From contig CAWHMS010000001.1 of assembly GCA_963830495.1 (NCBI GenBank), forward strand, positions 620,001 to 684,000: a DNA stretch of 64,000 nucleotides. Reading direction: 5' to 3'. Position numbers and translations under genes: made by a program. The stretch comes from CAWHMS01 sp963830495 (GTDB lineage Bacteria; Actinomycetota; Actinomycetes; Propionibacteriales; Nocardioidaceae). The notes under the pieces are model-generated. The model saw nothing but the letters and a program-made list of their open reading frames with translations. It was not told the origin of the DNA and did no database searches. Positions 37,979-48,067 of this stretch are shown here, in pieces (positions within the stretch are counted from its first letter, which is position 1; the number at the start of each line of letters is the position of its first letter).

Positions 37979-40545
37979 TCCGCTTCGCGCTGAAGAGCCT
38001 GGCCGGGCGCAAGCTGCGCACGACGCTGACCGCCCTCGCGATCGTGCTGGGCGTCGCAATGATGAGCGGCGCGTACGTGCTCACCGACACGATCGACAAG
38101 GCGTTCGACACGATCTTCGTCGACTCGTACGCCGGCACGGACGCCGTCGTGACCGGGAAGGAGGCCGGCTTCAGCTTCGAGGGCGAGTCGGCGCAGACCC
38201 CACCGATCCCGGAAGCAACACTGGAGCGGGTTCGCGCGGTCGACGGCGTCGAGTCCGCGACCGGCTCGATTGAGGACTTCCAGACAAAGCTGCTTCGGCC
38301 TGACGGTGAGCCGATCGACACCGGCGGCTCGCCGTCGTTCGCGTTCGGCATCGACACCGCGCCCGAGTACGACCGCTTCAACCCGCTCAACCTCCTCGAA
38401 GGGCGCTGGGCCAGCGGCGGCGGCGAGGTCGCCGTCGACGAGGGCCTCGCTGATGATGAGAATCTGGCACTCGGGGACCGGATCGGAGTCGCGGCCCTCG
38501 GGCCGGCGCAGGAGTTCGAGATCGTCGGCATCGCCAAGTACGGCGACCTGAGCTCGCTCGGCGGCGCCACTTTCGCGATCTTCGACGTAGCGACGGCGCA
38601 AGAACTCTTGGGCAAGGAAGGGCAGCTCGACGCAGTGCAGGTAGCCGCCACGCCGGGGACTACCCCCGAACAGGTGAGCCAGCGAATCCAGTCAGAGCTC
38701 GGCAGCGGCGTCACCGTCCGGACCGGCGTTGAGGAGGCAGACGAGGCGTCGAGCGAGATCGCCACCTTCACGACCATCATCCGGTACTTCCTGCTCACGT
38801 TCGCAGGCATCGCGCTCTTCGTCGGGGCGTTCGTCATCTTCAACACCTTCTCGATCACGGTCGCACAGCGGATGCGGGAGTTCGCGACCCTCCGAACGAT
38901 CGGTGCATCGCGGCGTCAGGTGCTGAGATCGGTGATCCTCGAGGCGCTAGTGATCGGCCTCAGCGCCTCGATCGTCGGCCTTTTCTGCGGACTCGGGCTC
39001 GCTGTCGGACTGAATAGGCTGTTCACGTCGCTGAACCTCGAGCTGCCGCAGACCCAGACGGTCTTCGCGACGCGCACGATCGTCGTCTCGCTCCTGGTCG
39101 GGACGCTCGTGACGCTGATCGCCGGTCTCTTCCCGGCGATGCGGGCGACCCGGGTGCCTCCGATCGCCGCGGTTCGAGAAGGCGCGACGTTGCCGGAGGG
39201 TCGCTTCGCACGCTTCACGCCATACATGGCAGCCGCGATCGTTGCTCTGGCGGTCCTCGCGCTCGGCTACGGAACCCTCGCCGACGGCATCGCCATCGGT
39301 GAGCGATTCGCGCTGCTCGGTATCGGCGTGCTCGCGTTGTTCATCGGGGTCGCGATGCTCTCATCCCGGCTCGTGCGTCCGCTCGTAAGGGTCGTGGGCT
39401 TTCCGGCCCGGCACATGGGCGGCGCGGCCGGGAAGCTCGCCGAGGGCAACGCTCAGCGTAATCCGGGCCGCACGGCCGCAACTGCCGCGGCGTTGATGAT
39501 CGGCATCGCGCTGGTGACATTCGTCTCCGTCCTGGCCGCCGGTCTGCGCGTCTCGAACAGCGACGCGATCGAGCGCCAGATCCAGTCCGACCTGCTCATC
39601 ACCTCCCAAGACGGCTACTCCGAGTTCCCGGCCGCCGTGGGTGAGGCGGTCGAGGGAGCCGCAGGCGTTGAGACGGTGAGCAACATCCGCCAAGACATCG
39701 CCCAGATCGACGGCGACGGCTCCGCTCTGACCGGCCTCGACGAGCGAATCAATGAGGTCTACGACTTCCGTTGGGAAGACGGGTCAGACCAGGTGGTCAC
39801 ACAACTCGGGGACGACGGGGCGGTGCTACCGAGCCACGTCGCCGAGGACCACGACCTCGCGGTGGGCGACTCCTTCCGGGTGCTCACCCCCGACAACGAG
39901 CGGCAGGACTTCGTCGTCCGCGGCATCTATGAGGGCAGCCCCTTCTATCCGCTGCTCGGCGCGGCGAGCATCTCGCTGGAGGCGTTCGACGGACTGTACG
40001 ACCGGCCGCGCAACCGTTTCACGCTGCTGAATGTCGCCAGTGGCGAGGCGGCTGCGAGAACGAGCGTCGAGAACGCCCTGGAGGGCTTCCCCGACACCCG
40101 CCTCCAGACCCGTACGGAGTGGATCGACAAGGAGGACCAGGAGATCCAACAGTTCCTGCTGCTGCTCTACGTCTTGCTCGCGCTGTCGGTGGTCATCAGC
40201 CTGTTCGGCATGGTCAACACGCTCGCGCTGTCGGTGTTCGAGCGCACACGAGAGCTAGGAATGCTGCGAGCGGTCGGGATGACGCGGCAACAGACCCGCA
40301 GGATGATCCGACACGAAAGCGTAATCACCGCACTGATCGGCGCGGCGCTCGGGCTCCCGCTCGGAATCCTGCTGGCGGCACTCGTGACGCGCGCCCTCGC
40401 CCAATTCGACCTCCGCTTCTCGGTACCGGTCGGCCAACTGATAGTGCTCGCCACCGTGGCCGTCATCGCAGGACTCCTTGCGGCCATCACGCCAGCCCGA
40501 CGAGCCGCGAAGCTCGACCCGCTTCGCGCCCTCCAATACGAGTAA
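37975..40545 (+). CDS. FtsX/MacB-type ABC permease with two permease domains
   Basis: 856 residues. N-terminal helix (LRTTLTALAIVLGVAMMSGA), a large extracytoplasmic domain (about 40-250), three helices (about 262-390) of FtsX domain 1, a short helix pair (about 410-460), a helix plus second extracytoplasmic domain (500-700), and FtsX domain 2 at the C-terminus ending AAKLDPLRALQYE. This is the standard duplicated actinobacterial layout. It forms a membrane complex with the ATPase upstream. Cargo unknown. Confidence 0.92.
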   Translation: MIRFALKSLAGRKLRTTLTALAIVLGVAMMSGAYVLTDTIDKAFDTIFVDSYAGTDAVVTGKEAGFSFEGESAQTPPIPEATLERVRAVDGVESATGSIEDFQTKLLRPDGEPIDTGGSPSFAFGIDTAPEYDRFNPLNLLEGRWASGGGEVAVDEGLADDENLALGDRIGVAALGPAQEFEIVGIAKYGDLSSLGGATFAIFDVATAQELLGKEGQLDAVQVAATPGTTPEQVSQRIQSELGSGVTVRTGVEEADEASSEIATFTTIIRYFLLTFAGIALFVGAFVIFNTFSITVAQRMREFATLRTIGASRRQVLRSVILEALVIGLSASIVGLFCGLGLAVGLNRLFTSLNLELPQTQTVFATRTIVVSLLVGTLVTLIAGLFPAMRATRVPPIAAVREGATLPEGRFARFTPYMAAAIVALAVLALGYGTLADGIAIGERFALLGIGVLALFIGVAMLSSRLVRPLVRVVGFPARHMGGAAGKLAEGNAQRNPGRTAATAAALMIGIALVTFVSVLAAGLRVSNSDAIERQIQSDLLITSQDGYSEFPAAVGEAVEGAAGVETVSNIRQDIAQIDGDGSALTGLDERINEVYDFRWEDGSDQVVTQLGDDGAVLPSHVAEDHDLAVGDSFRVLTPDNERQDFVVRGIYEGSPFYPLLGAASISLEAFDGLYDRPRNRFTLLNVASGEAAARTSVENALEGFPDTRLQTRTEWIDKEDQEIQQFLLLLYVLLALSVVISLFGMVNTLALSVFERTRELGMLRAVGMTRQQTRRMIRHESVITALIGAALGLPLGILLAALVTRALAQFDLRFSVPVGQLIVLATVAVIAGLLAAITPARRAAKLDPLRALQYE

Positions 40546-41025
40546 TGCCAATCGCACTGGTAGACCTTCGAGCCGCTCACCGACCCATGTATCGGGATCT
40601 GCGCGAACGGGGTGCCCCTTTCCGGCCACACCTGGGAAGCGAGCGATCACATTCCGCATCCGAGGTCCTGCCGCCCTGAGCCCAGCCGTGAGTACCGCTT
40701 GCGTTGTTTGGTGACCTCGCGACGATTGCGATATCGAACTGGCCACCCGAGTTCGCCTGACCATGCAGATCGACGCGCCGCCGAACCACGAGGGTGTCGG
40801 CGCTTGTCGTGCGAGCCTCCCCGCCTCGACCAGACATCCTCGCAGTCATTGTCGATCGGTACGTAGACGCCACGTCCGGAGAGCCGACGAGTGCACTCGA
40901 CCCCGCCCTCAACGCACCCAAGTGCCGGACGGTGCTTTCGAACCGCTCGAAGTTGCTATTCCTCGGGTCTTGGCTGCGGGTCTAACCTGACCGGCGAATC
41001 ATCCGGCTGGAGAAGGGACGACGCG
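40546..41025. other. Intergenic region, no gene recognised
   Basis: 480 bp. Several short frames, none with a recognisable domain. The ribosome-binding site of the next gene (GGAGAAGGGACGACGCG) lies at its right end. Confidence 0.4.
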
Positions 41026-42459
41026 ATGACAATCACCGTGGCGACGCTGCGAGGGTCTGAGGCGTCGATCAGCGACGAGAGCCTCGACGAACTGCGCATG
41101 ACGATCCGAGGCGACGTCCTCACCCCAGAGGATCCCGGATATGCGGGGGTCCGAGCCGCGTACAACGCAATGCATCCGGGGAAACCGGCGCTGGTCGTGC
41201 AGGCCACGGGCACCGCCGACGTGATCGATGCGGTCAACTTCGCTCGCGACAACGGACTCCTCATCGCCGTTCGCGGGGGCGGCCACTCGGTGGCTGGGCT
41301 GTCGAGCGTTGACGGGGGTTTGCTCCTTGACCTCGCCGGGATGAACGGCGTCGACGTCGACCCGGACACACAGACGGTGCGCGTCCAGGGTGGAGCGCTG
41401 GTCGGCGACCTGGATCGGGAGACCCAGGCATTCGGGCTGGTCGCCCCGTCCGGCGTCGTCTCCGACACCGGCATAGCTGGGCTCACACTCGGCGGCGGAG
41501 AGGGATGGGTTCGCCGCAAGCATGGGTTGTCGATCGACAACCTGTTATCCGCCCAGGTGGTGTGTGCGGACGGTCAGGTGCGGACCGCATCGGCGGACTC
41601 GAACCCCGATCTGTTCTGGGCCATCCGCGGCGGAGGCGGCAACTTCGGCGTGGTCACATCGTTCACCTTCCAGTGCCACCCGGTCGGTCCGATGGTGGCG
41701 TTCGCGGGCGTGTTCCATCCTGTCGAGGACGCCGAGAACGTGTACCTACAGTTCCGCGACTGGGCCAAGACGGCACCGGATGAGATCTCCGCACTGATCG
41801 GATGCACGACGCTTCCCGCGAGCGAGCACACGCCGCCGGAGGTCCACAACACACCGTTCATCGTCACCGGCGCCGTCTACTCCGGTGATCCGGAGGAAGG
41901 CATGAACGTCATCCAGCCGCTCCGCGAGATCGGAACCCCGCTCGTCGACATCTCAGGCCCGCTGCCCTTCGTCGGCGTGCAGGCCGCCTTCGACGAGTTT
42001 TTCCAGCGGGGGACTCTTCGCAGCTACTGGAAGTCCACGTTCGTCGACGAGTTGACCGACCCGGTCCTCGACATCATCGTGAATCGGGCTCGCAGCCGTC
42101 CGCACGATCGTGTCTTCGTGGTCACCTTCTTCATGGGCGGCGCCATCAACCGCGTAGGAGCCGAGGACACTGCCTACAGCGAGCGGTCGGCAAACTGGAT
42201 GGTCTCGATCGATGGCAACTGGGAAGACGCGACCGACGACGACAAGGTCATCTCGTGGGTGCGCGGCGCGTGGGCCGAAGTGCACGAGCACGGCACAGGC
42301 TCGCTGTACCTGAACTTCACCGGCGTCGCCGACGAAGCACCCACGGTCGGCGTCGAGAGCGCGTTCGGCAAGAACCTCCAGCGGCTGGGCCAGATCAAGG
42401 CCAAGTACGACCCCGACAACCTGTTCCGCCTGAACAACAACATCATCCCGGCAACGTAG
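41026..42459 (+). CDS. FAD-linked oxidase, BBE (berberine-bridge-like) family
   Basis: 477 residues. FAD-binding PCMH fold with VRGGGHSVAG (the His in this loop usually carries the 8-alpha-histidyl-FAD bond), SDTGIAGLTLGGGEGWVRR, and IRGGGGNFGVVTSFTF. C-terminal BBE segment KYDPDNLFRLNNNI. The bicovalent Cys of the second motif is absent (GGGEGWVRRKHGLS), so flavin is probably linked only through His. Such enzymes oxidise sugars, alcohols or alkaloids with O2. No signal peptide. Standing alone; substrate unknown. Confidence 0.88.
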   Translation: MTITVATLRGSEASISDESLDELRMTIRGDVLTPEDPGYAGVRAAYNAMHPGKPALVVQATGTADVIDAVNFARDNGLLIAVRGGGHSVAGLSSVDGGLLLDLAGMNGVDVDPDTQTVRVQGGALVGDLDRETQAFGLVAPSGVVSDTGIAGLTLGGGEGWVRRKHGLSIDNLLSAQVVCADGQVRTASADSNPDLFWAIRGGGGNFGVVTSFTFQCHPVGPMVAFAGVFHPVEDAENVYLQFRDWAKTAPDEISALIGCTTLPASEHTPPEVHNTPFIVTGAVYSGDPEEGMNVIQPLREIGTPLVDISGPLPFVGVQAAFDEFFQRGTLRSYWKSTFVDELTDPVLDIIVNRARSRPHDRVFVVTFFMGGAINRVGAEDTAYSERSANWMVSIDGNWEDATDDDKVISWVRGAWAEVHEHGTGSLYLNFTGVADEAPTVGVESAFGKNLQRLGQIKAKYDPDNLFRLNNNIIPAT

Positions 42460-42788
42460 GGCAACCAACGTACGGTACACACCGCCCGGGAGCCGCCGTC
42501 ACTCGGCGACTACTACGGCGCCACCCTGCCCGACGGCTCCGGCGGCGGGCAGCAGACCTCCGGGGGGGTGCCAGGGTGGCCTGAGGGTCGGGGGCGGGCA
42601 ACCATCCCGGTCAACTCGCCGCGGCGTGCTACGTGATTGTCAGTCTCAGCCGGCGACAGCCACGACCGTCGCAGAGTGCTTGGCGCCTGCCGACACGCGC
42701 ACGACGTGGGTAGTTGCCGCTTTGTGGTGCCTCTGTCATGGTTGTGAGCGTCTGACGTGACTCAGATCACGCCCAGGGGGAGGGATCC
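42460..42788. other. Intergenic region, no gene recognised
   Basis: 329 bp. A Gly/Pro-rich frame near 42490-42590 lacks a start and any family match. It likely holds the promoter of the surface protein; CCAGGGGGAGGGATCC precedes its ATG. Confidence 0.4.
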
Positions 42789-45700
42789 ATGCTCGTCGGC
42801 CGCCTCGTCCACCTACCTCTCGTACGCGTCGCCGCCGCTCTGGCGCTCGCGACGACGGCACTGGCGTTCACGCCTATACCGGCTGCCGACGCACAGGATC
42901 CGGTTGGTGTCGGCCTCACCCTGGAGGGGTGCCGGATCACGGCGGGGACAACTCTGCCCATCGACGGGCGGTTCGTCTGCCCGGACAACATGTACACGAC
43001 AGGGCAGCTGGGAACGCAGTGGGCCGAGCTGGACCTGATTCCGTTCCGTCTGGAGGCAAGAAATCGAGGACCCACTCAGACGTACACGATCGCGGTGGGG
43101 GGTGACCACGAAGAGGGCGGCGTGCAGGGCTACGACGCCGTCTCGGTCCCAGTACTCAACAGGGGACTGTCGGACTCAACCTGCCAGGAGCCGCAGGTCG
43201 GACCCCAAGAGACGAGAACCCCCGGAGTGGGTGGCGCTGACGTCTCCATCTACCGGAACCTGACCATCACCCAGACCGCCGATAAGACCTGCGTTTACGA
43301 CTACACGATGCGTCTGGCACTCGGCGTGCAGCGGATGTCCGGCGGATCGCTCAGCGCACGGATAGGTAACGAGGACCTCCCGAGCTCGATTCAGAACATC
43401 GGCATCAATCCCGGTGGGCTGGCTCCGCAGGAGCTGAGCAAGACCATCGAGGCGGCGCGCGGAAACGGGTTCCTCTGGGACGTCACGAAGAGCACCATCG
43501 CGGCGCAGGTGTCAGTTGATACATGTGTCGACAACCCCACCGCGAGCTTCGTGAGCACCATCCACTGGACCCGGACACCGGTGACCGGCGACGTCACCTG
43601 GACCTCGACCGTCCGCGCCACCAACCCGTCCAACCGAAACCTCCTCATCCGGGTGACCGACGTCGTCAGTGCCAACGGAAGCCAGATCGATACGACCACC
43701 GGGGACCGGGAGTTGTTGCCCGCTGGTGCGATGAACCATCCGGTGCTCACGCACAGCGGCACCGCACCGCCAGGGACGACGACCGTGTCGGACAAGGCGA
43801 CCGCCACTTACACCGACACGGTGACTGACGAAGCGATCCCCCAGAACACATCGGCCACCGCATCTACACAGGTCGTCGACAACCCGCCGGGCAACGAGAC
43901 CGCGCAGATCACCGACGTGACCACGAGCGTCGGCGCACCCATTTCAGTGGATTCGCTCTTATCCGAGACCAATCCCGGCAGCGTGAACGTCCCCCTTGGA
44001 CAGCCGGTGACAAGCCCGATCACCTGGCAGTCGGGCACCGTCTCAGCGAGCGGGAGCGCGAACCTGGTGTTCACCGCCTACCTCAACCAGAAATTCGGCG
44101 GCCAGGTCGACATAGCCGACACGGCGACCCTGGTCGACAGTGGAGGCGGTCAGCAGACAGCCTCGGCTGTGGCCGAGATACACGGAAACCCGGCAGCACC
44201 CACGATCACCTTCATCAAGACCGTCGACGTCCCGCCGACCCAGACCGTGGACTTCCGGTTCGGCATCTGGTTCGCGGGCCAGGACCCGGCCACCGACCCG
44301 CCGATCGTCAGCGGTTCGGTGACCATCCGAGCGGGCAGCACGCAGAGCGAGACGATCGCGATCGACGTACCCCCCTCGCCCAATGGCTACCAGTACGTCG
44401 AGGAGCCGGCTCCGGGGTATGTCGGCCTCGGCAACGGTGTCGTGCAGCCACTCGGCTTCTGCGACGAGTTCGAGGGACAGGTCGCCAACGAGCGCCAGAT
44501 GGGCACGATCACCGTGACGAAGGTCGCGCAGGGCGACCCCGCAGGCGCCGACCCGACCGCGACCGTCATCGTGGACTGCGATCCCGGAACGACGTACGAC
44601 CAGACCTTGATCGTGCCGCCGGGTGAGACGGTGGAGACCGACCCGATCCCGTCCGGCACCCAGTGCACCATCTCTGAGCCCAACCCGCCAGAAGGTTGGG
44701 ACGTGACCATCGACCCGGACACCGTGGTGGTCCAGGGCGGGCAACCGGTGCAGGTGACGGTCACCAACACCCGGCAGGTCGGTGAGTTGGTGGTGACGAA
44801 GGTGATCGAGGGCGAGGTCGCCGGGGCCAGCACTACGTTCCCGATCGCCGTGGACTGCCAGCCCGGGACCGAATACGACGAGTCGTTCGAGCTGACCGTG
44901 CCCGATGGGGACACCGAGGTAAGCTCGGAAACCTTCCAGATCCCGGTCGGGGTGACCTGCACGGTCAGCGAGGGCCAGATCCCTGACGGTTGGGGTTTTG
45001 ACGGCATCACTCCCAACAGCGTGGTCACCATCGACCAGGACACCACCGAGGTCACCGTCACCAACACCCGGCTCATCGGCTCGCTGGTGGTGAATAAGGT
45101 TGCGGCCGGCGACCCGATCGACGCAAGCACGGAGTTCACCGTCCACGTGGCGTGCAGCAACGGCTTCGAGGAAGATGTGGCGCTCGACGTCGGCACGGCG
45201 GGTGGAGACTCCGCGACCGTTGGCCCCATCCCGTCGGGTGTGTCGTGCACGGTGACCGAGCCCACCACCCCGGAGGGGTGGACGCGGGTGAGCATCGAGC
45301 CAGGCATGGTGGTGATCGGCACAGACCCGACCAATCCAGTCGGTGTGACGGTCACCAACGAGCGCGACGTGGGCACCATCGAAGTGGAGAAGGTGGTCGA
45401 GGGTGATCCGGCGGGGTCGGACGCCACCGCGACCATCGAGGTGGGCTGCCCGGGCGACGACTACGACCAGACCTTGATCGTGCCGCCGGGTGAGACGGTG
45501 GAGACCGGTGAGATTCCGACTCTGCTGGAGTGCACCATCTCTGAGCCCAACCCGCCAGAAGGTTGGGACGTGACCATCGACCCGGACACCGTGGTGGTGC
45601 AGGGCGGGCCGCCGGTGCTCGTGACGGTCACCAACACTCGGCAGACCGGGGAGGTCACAGTCGTTAAGCGCCTTGTCGGCCCGGTCGCAGGCGCGGACAC

Positions 45701-46724
45701 TGAGTTCACGCTGGAGCTCGACTGTGAAGCGGAGGGGTTCCCTCAACAGGTCACGCTGAACGTCACGGACGGCGTATCGGCGTCCGAGACCGTCGGTGAC
45801 ATCCCGACGGGCACCAGCTGCCACCTGACCGAGCCAACGACCCCCGAGGGGTGGACGCTTGCCGGGATAGCGCCCGCCCAGGTGACGGTCGATGAGGACC
45901 CGGTCCGCCTGGAGGCGGAGAACAGGCGACTCACCGGCGGCCTGGAGATCTACAAAGCCCTGCTCGGCCCGGTGGACGGCGCCTCGACGTCGTTCTCGGC
46001 GTTCCTGAACTGCGATGGCACCGACTTCGACCAGGATCTCGTCATCGAGGTGCGCAATGGCGTCATCTCGCGGACGGTGATCGATGGCATCCCGACCGGT
46101 GTGACGTGCACCGCGGAGGAGGTCCGCATCCCGCCGACGTGGAGTCTGGGGGGCGTCGCGAACAACACGGTCACCATCGAGGGCACCGAGCTCATCACGG
46201 TCCATGTCGTCAACACCCGAGTCACTGGCGAGGTCACGGTCGTCAAGGAACTGCGAGGTCCTGCACCGGAGACGCCTACGTCGTTCGACCTCGAGCTCGA
46301 TTGTGACGACGACCTGTTCGACACAGCGGTGCCGGTGGACGTGGGTGCGGGCGACACCCGGGTCCGAGAGCAGTTCTCGGGTATCGCGACCGGGGTCACC
46401 TGCTCGGTCTCGGAGCCGGGCCTGCCTGCGGGATGGCGGCTGGTGTCCATCGAGCCTGCCCGCGCAACCGTCCAGCAGGCCGAGCCACGGGAGTTCACCG
46501 TGGTCAACCAACAGATGCGGGTGCAACCCACTCCACCTCCGTCGACTTCTCCCACTGAGCAGCCGACGGACGTACAGCCCGGTGCCGAGCTACCGGACAC
46601 CGGCTCTTCGATGCCTCTCTGGCTCGTTATCCTGCTGCTCGTAGCCGGCTTCGGGTTCATCGCAACATCGGTCGTGGTGTTGGCGTACTCCCGCCGGTCG
46701 GAGGACCACCCGACACCCTTCTAA
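42789..46724 (+). CDS. LPXTG-anchored surface protein with seven DUF5979-like repeats
   Basis: 1311 residues. Signal peptide (VRVAAALALATTALAFTPIP), then a large N-terminal domain (about 35-460) with adhesin-like beta structure, a linker domain (about 460-570), and seven Ig-like DUF5979/prealbumin units of about 95 residues (starting MGTITVTKVAQGDPAGAD). Each has paired cysteines and a V-T-N-T-R end. A Pro/Thr stalk follows, then the sortase motif LPDTG at about 1268, a hydrophobic helix and an RRS-containing tail. It should be covalently linked to the cell wall by sortase; no sortase gene is in the window. Units 1 and 4 share near-identical DNA. Function: adhesion or cell-surface structure by analogy. 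Confidence 0.9.
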   Translation: MLVGRLVHLPLVRVAAALALATTALAFTPIPAADAQDPVGVGLTLEGCRITAGTTLPIDGRFVCPDNMYTTGQLGTQWAELDLIPFRLEARNRGPTQTYTIAVGGDHEEGGVQGYDAVSVPVLNRGLSDSTCQEPQVGPQETRTPGVGGADVSIYRNLTITQTADKTCVYDYTMRLALGVQRMSGGSLSARIGNEDLPSSIQNIGINPGGLAPQELSKTIEAARGNGFLWDVTKSTIAAQVSVDTCVDNPTASFVSTIHWTRTPVTGDVTWTSTVRATNPSNRNLLIRVTDVVSANGSQIDTTTGDRELLPAGAMNHPVLTHSGTAPPGTTTVSDKATATYTDTVTDEAIPQNTSATASTQVVDNPPGNETAQITDVTTSVGAPISVDSLLSETNPGSVNVPLGQPVTSPITWQSGTVSASGSANLVFTAYLNQKFGGQVDIADTATLVDSGGGQQTASAVAEIHGNPAAPTITFIKTVDVPPTQTVDFRFGIWFAGQDPATDPPIVSGSVTIRAGSTQSETIAIDVPPSPNGYQYVEEPAPGYVGLGNGVVQPLGFCDEFEGQVANERQMGTITVTKVAQGDPAGADPTATVIVDCDPGTTYDQTLIVPPGETVETDPIPSGTQCTISEPNPPEGWDVTIDPDTVVVQGGQPVQVTVTNTRQVGELVVTKVIEGEVAGASTTFPIAVDCQPGTEYDESFELTVPDGDTEVSSETFQIPVGVTCTVSEGQIPDGWGFDGITPNSVVTIDQDTTEVTVTNTRLIGSLVVNKVAAGDPIDASTEFTVHVACSNGFEEDVALDVGTAGGDSATVGPIPSGVSCTVTEPTTPEGWTRVSIEPGMVVIGTDPTNPVGVTVTNERDVGTIEVEKVVEGDPAGSDATATIEVGCPGDDYDQTLIVPPGETVETGEIPTLLECTISEPNPPEGWDVTIDPDTVVVQGGPPVLVTVTNTRQTGEVTVVKRLVGPVAGADTEFTLELDCEAEGFPQQVTLNVTDGVSASETVGDIPTGTSCHLTEPTTPEGWTLAGIAPAQVTVDEDPVRLEAENRRLTGGLEIYKALLGPVDGASTSFSAFLNCDGTDFDQDLVIEVRNGVISRTVIDGIPTGVTCTAEEVRIPPTWSLGGVANNTVTIEGTELITVHVVNTRVTGEVTVVKELRGPAPETPTSFDLELDCDDDLFDTAVPVDVGAGDTRVREQFSGIATGVTCSVSEPGLPAGWRLVSIEPARATVQQAEPREFTVVNQQMRVQPTPPPSTSPTEQPTDVQPGAELPDTGSSMPLWLVILLLVAGFGFIATSVVVLAYSRRSEDHPTPF
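44595..44734 (+). repeat. Near-identical DNA segment, copy 1 (repeat unit 1)
   Basis: Two blocks, 44595-44640 and 44663-44734, recur essentially unchanged at 45462-45507 and 45531-45602 in unit 4, while the sequence around and between them differs. This patchwork is what gene conversion or recent unit duplication leaves. Confidence 0.8.
45462..45602 (+). repeat. Near-identical DNA segment, copy 2 (repeat unit 4)
   Basis: Partner of 44595-44734, about 867 bp away; equals a distance of three repeat units. The other units share only protein-level similarity. Confidence 0.8.
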
Positions 46725-46732
46725 TCAACTCC

Positions 46733-46780
46733 ACTTGTCAGACGCTCAGCCGCCTCTTGCCGATTGAGCGCCTGGCAAGT
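46733..46780 (+). terminator. Long hairpin after the LPXTG protein
   Basis: ACTTGTCAGACGCTCA (46733-46748) pairs with TGAGCGCCTGGCAAGT (46765-46780), 14 Watson-Crick pairs, one G-U and one mismatch, around a 16-nt loop. It begins nine bases after the stop codon. A probable factor-independent terminator without an obvious U tract, or an RNA-stabilising hairpin. Confidence 0.7.
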
Positions 46781-46842
46781 CTGGGGGCCTGATGGGCAAG
46801 GGCGGATGGGTGCACGTCGGCAGCCTCACCGTCACCCGCACG

Positions 46843-46980
46843 CCGCCGGCCCAACCCGGGGCACCGACCGATCTCGGGTTTAACGCGGACCGTCCGACGT
46901 CGGGGATGCTGACGTGGACCGCGCCTGCCAACCTCGGCGACCCAGAGTTGAAGGACTACCAGATCACCAAATCAGACTCC
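46843..46980 (+). pseudogene. Fibronectin type III domain remnant
   Basis: PPAQPGAPTDLGFNADRPTS, GMLTWTAPANLGDPELKDYQ are the A-C strands of an Fn3 domain; the frame then loses similarity within ten residues. The open frame starts at 46792 but with no ribosome-binding site. Probably the tail of a lost surface-protein gene. Confidence 0.45.
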
Positions 46981-47092
46981 CGTCGAGCCTTTCTGGATCC
47001 TTGCACTCGGGTTCCGGTCGGACTCCCCGGCTGCGTCGCCGCCGCGCATGCAGGGTGCCCATACACTGTGGGACCCAGTGGGGTGCGCGTGC

Positions 47093-47249
47093 GTTTCACG
47101 CGATCTGGACGATGAGGCATCGCTGCGGTCGGAGTGGGATCGAGTCAGAACGTCAGAGAACAAACTCCGCGTGAAGAGGAGATGCCATGTCTGGAGCGGC
47201 TGCTGAAAGGCAAGCTCGGGATCTGCTCGCGACGATGACCGCGGAGTCG
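47093..47249 (+). repeat. Duplicated promoter/leader plus CMD 5' end, copy A
   Basis: About 157 bp closely resembling 48068-48225: TTTCAC, GATCTGGACGATG, GAGTCAGAACGT, a purine-rich ribosome-binding site, ATGTCTG, and the codons for DLLATM. Similarity includes about 95 bp upstream of the start codon, so the duplication carried the promoter. Confidence 0.75.
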
Positions 47250-47375
47250 ATCGCAGACCTCGACCTGGATCCGGAGATCCTCGTGCCCACTCGAGTCGGT
47301 GCCTGGGTGCATTCGAAGCCTTTGGACGACGTCGACAATCCACAAGTCGAACAACTGACGGAGGCACAACCGTGA
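47187..47375 (+). pseudogene. Carboxymuconolactone decarboxylase family, truncated copy A
   Basis: 62 codons with a good GAGGAG ribosome-binding site. MSGAAAERQARDLLATMTAE, SIADLDLDPEILV match the start of CMD (AhpD-like) proteins whose next block should read RIAALVAVDAPP; here the frame diverges (PTRVGAWVHSKPLDD) and stops. The active-site CxxC/His region is missing. The stop overlaps the lipoprotein GTG (GTGA), so it may survive as a leader peptide that couples translation of the lipoprotein. Confidence 0.55.
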
Positions 47376-47845
47376 CACGACGCCTCGCAACCGCCTTCAC
47401 GATCGCCCTCCTTGCGTTCGTTTCCGCCTCCGGTTGCGCTTCGGACGATGAAGGCAACGAACCGACCGAGGCCGCCACGGATGCCGCTGACAGCTCAGAG
47501 ACGGATGCTCGAACTCTCGGTGAGGGCATCGAAAGCCTCCAAGATGCCCAGGCGCGGCTATGTCCCGAGCTGTCGGACCTCGAGGCAGATCTACGGGAGG
47601 TCGCCGCCAGCGGCACCGAGCCTGGACAGGACGCGCTTGCGGGCCTCGGATCCTTCGCGGCGGCTTTCGAGGCCGCCGCCACGGCACTCACCGGGGCCGG
47701 GGCGGCGGATGCCGCTGCCGCCGCTGAGGACCTCGCGTCCAGTCTGGAGGCGCTGTCCACATCCGGAGGCGAGGACGCCCGCGCCCGCGCCGACGAGGCG
47801 GCCGATGCAGCTCAGCAGCTGACGGACGCTCTGCAGTGCCCCTGA
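47372..47845 (+). CDS. Ala-rich lipoprotein
   Basis: 157 residues from a GTG overlapping the preceding stop. Signal peptide with lipobox SASGC (Cys22) for diacylglyceryl attachment; mature protein is acidic, Ala/Glu/Asp-rich and helical (LEADLREVAASGTEPGQDAL; AAAAAEDLASSLEAL), with a conserved-looking Cys pair (ARLCPEL and LQCP) that could form a disulfide. No family recognised. It probably sits on the outer face of the membrane. Confidence 0.7.
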   Translation: MTRRLATAFTIALLAFVSASGCASDDEGNEPTEAATDAADSSETDARTLGEGIESLQDAQARLCPELSDLEADLREVAASGTEPGQDALAGLGSFAAAFEAAATALTGAGAADAAAAAEDLASSLEALSTSGGEDARARADEAADAAQQLTDALQCP

Positions 47846-48067
47846 CCCTGACCTAGGCACGGTCACCTCTCGCGCCCTCGTTCGGCCTCACCAGGTATCC
47901 CTCTGCCTCCTCGCCAACAGGTTCAGTCATTGCCCAAGGCGACTCGATCCACCGAGGCCGCCCGCGGGCGACCGCCGGCTCAGCTGCCCCCCGTAGGGGT
48001 GCGGGGCGTTTCCTCCCTGAGTCTCGAGCGGGCCGGAGACTGACACCTCACGCGGTCTGCTTCCACT

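Noticed and set aside
44043..46526. 827-residue minus-strand open frame opposite the LPXTG protein
   Set aside because: Periodicity mirrors the repeats of the real gene; His/Arg/Asp-rich nonsense sequence.
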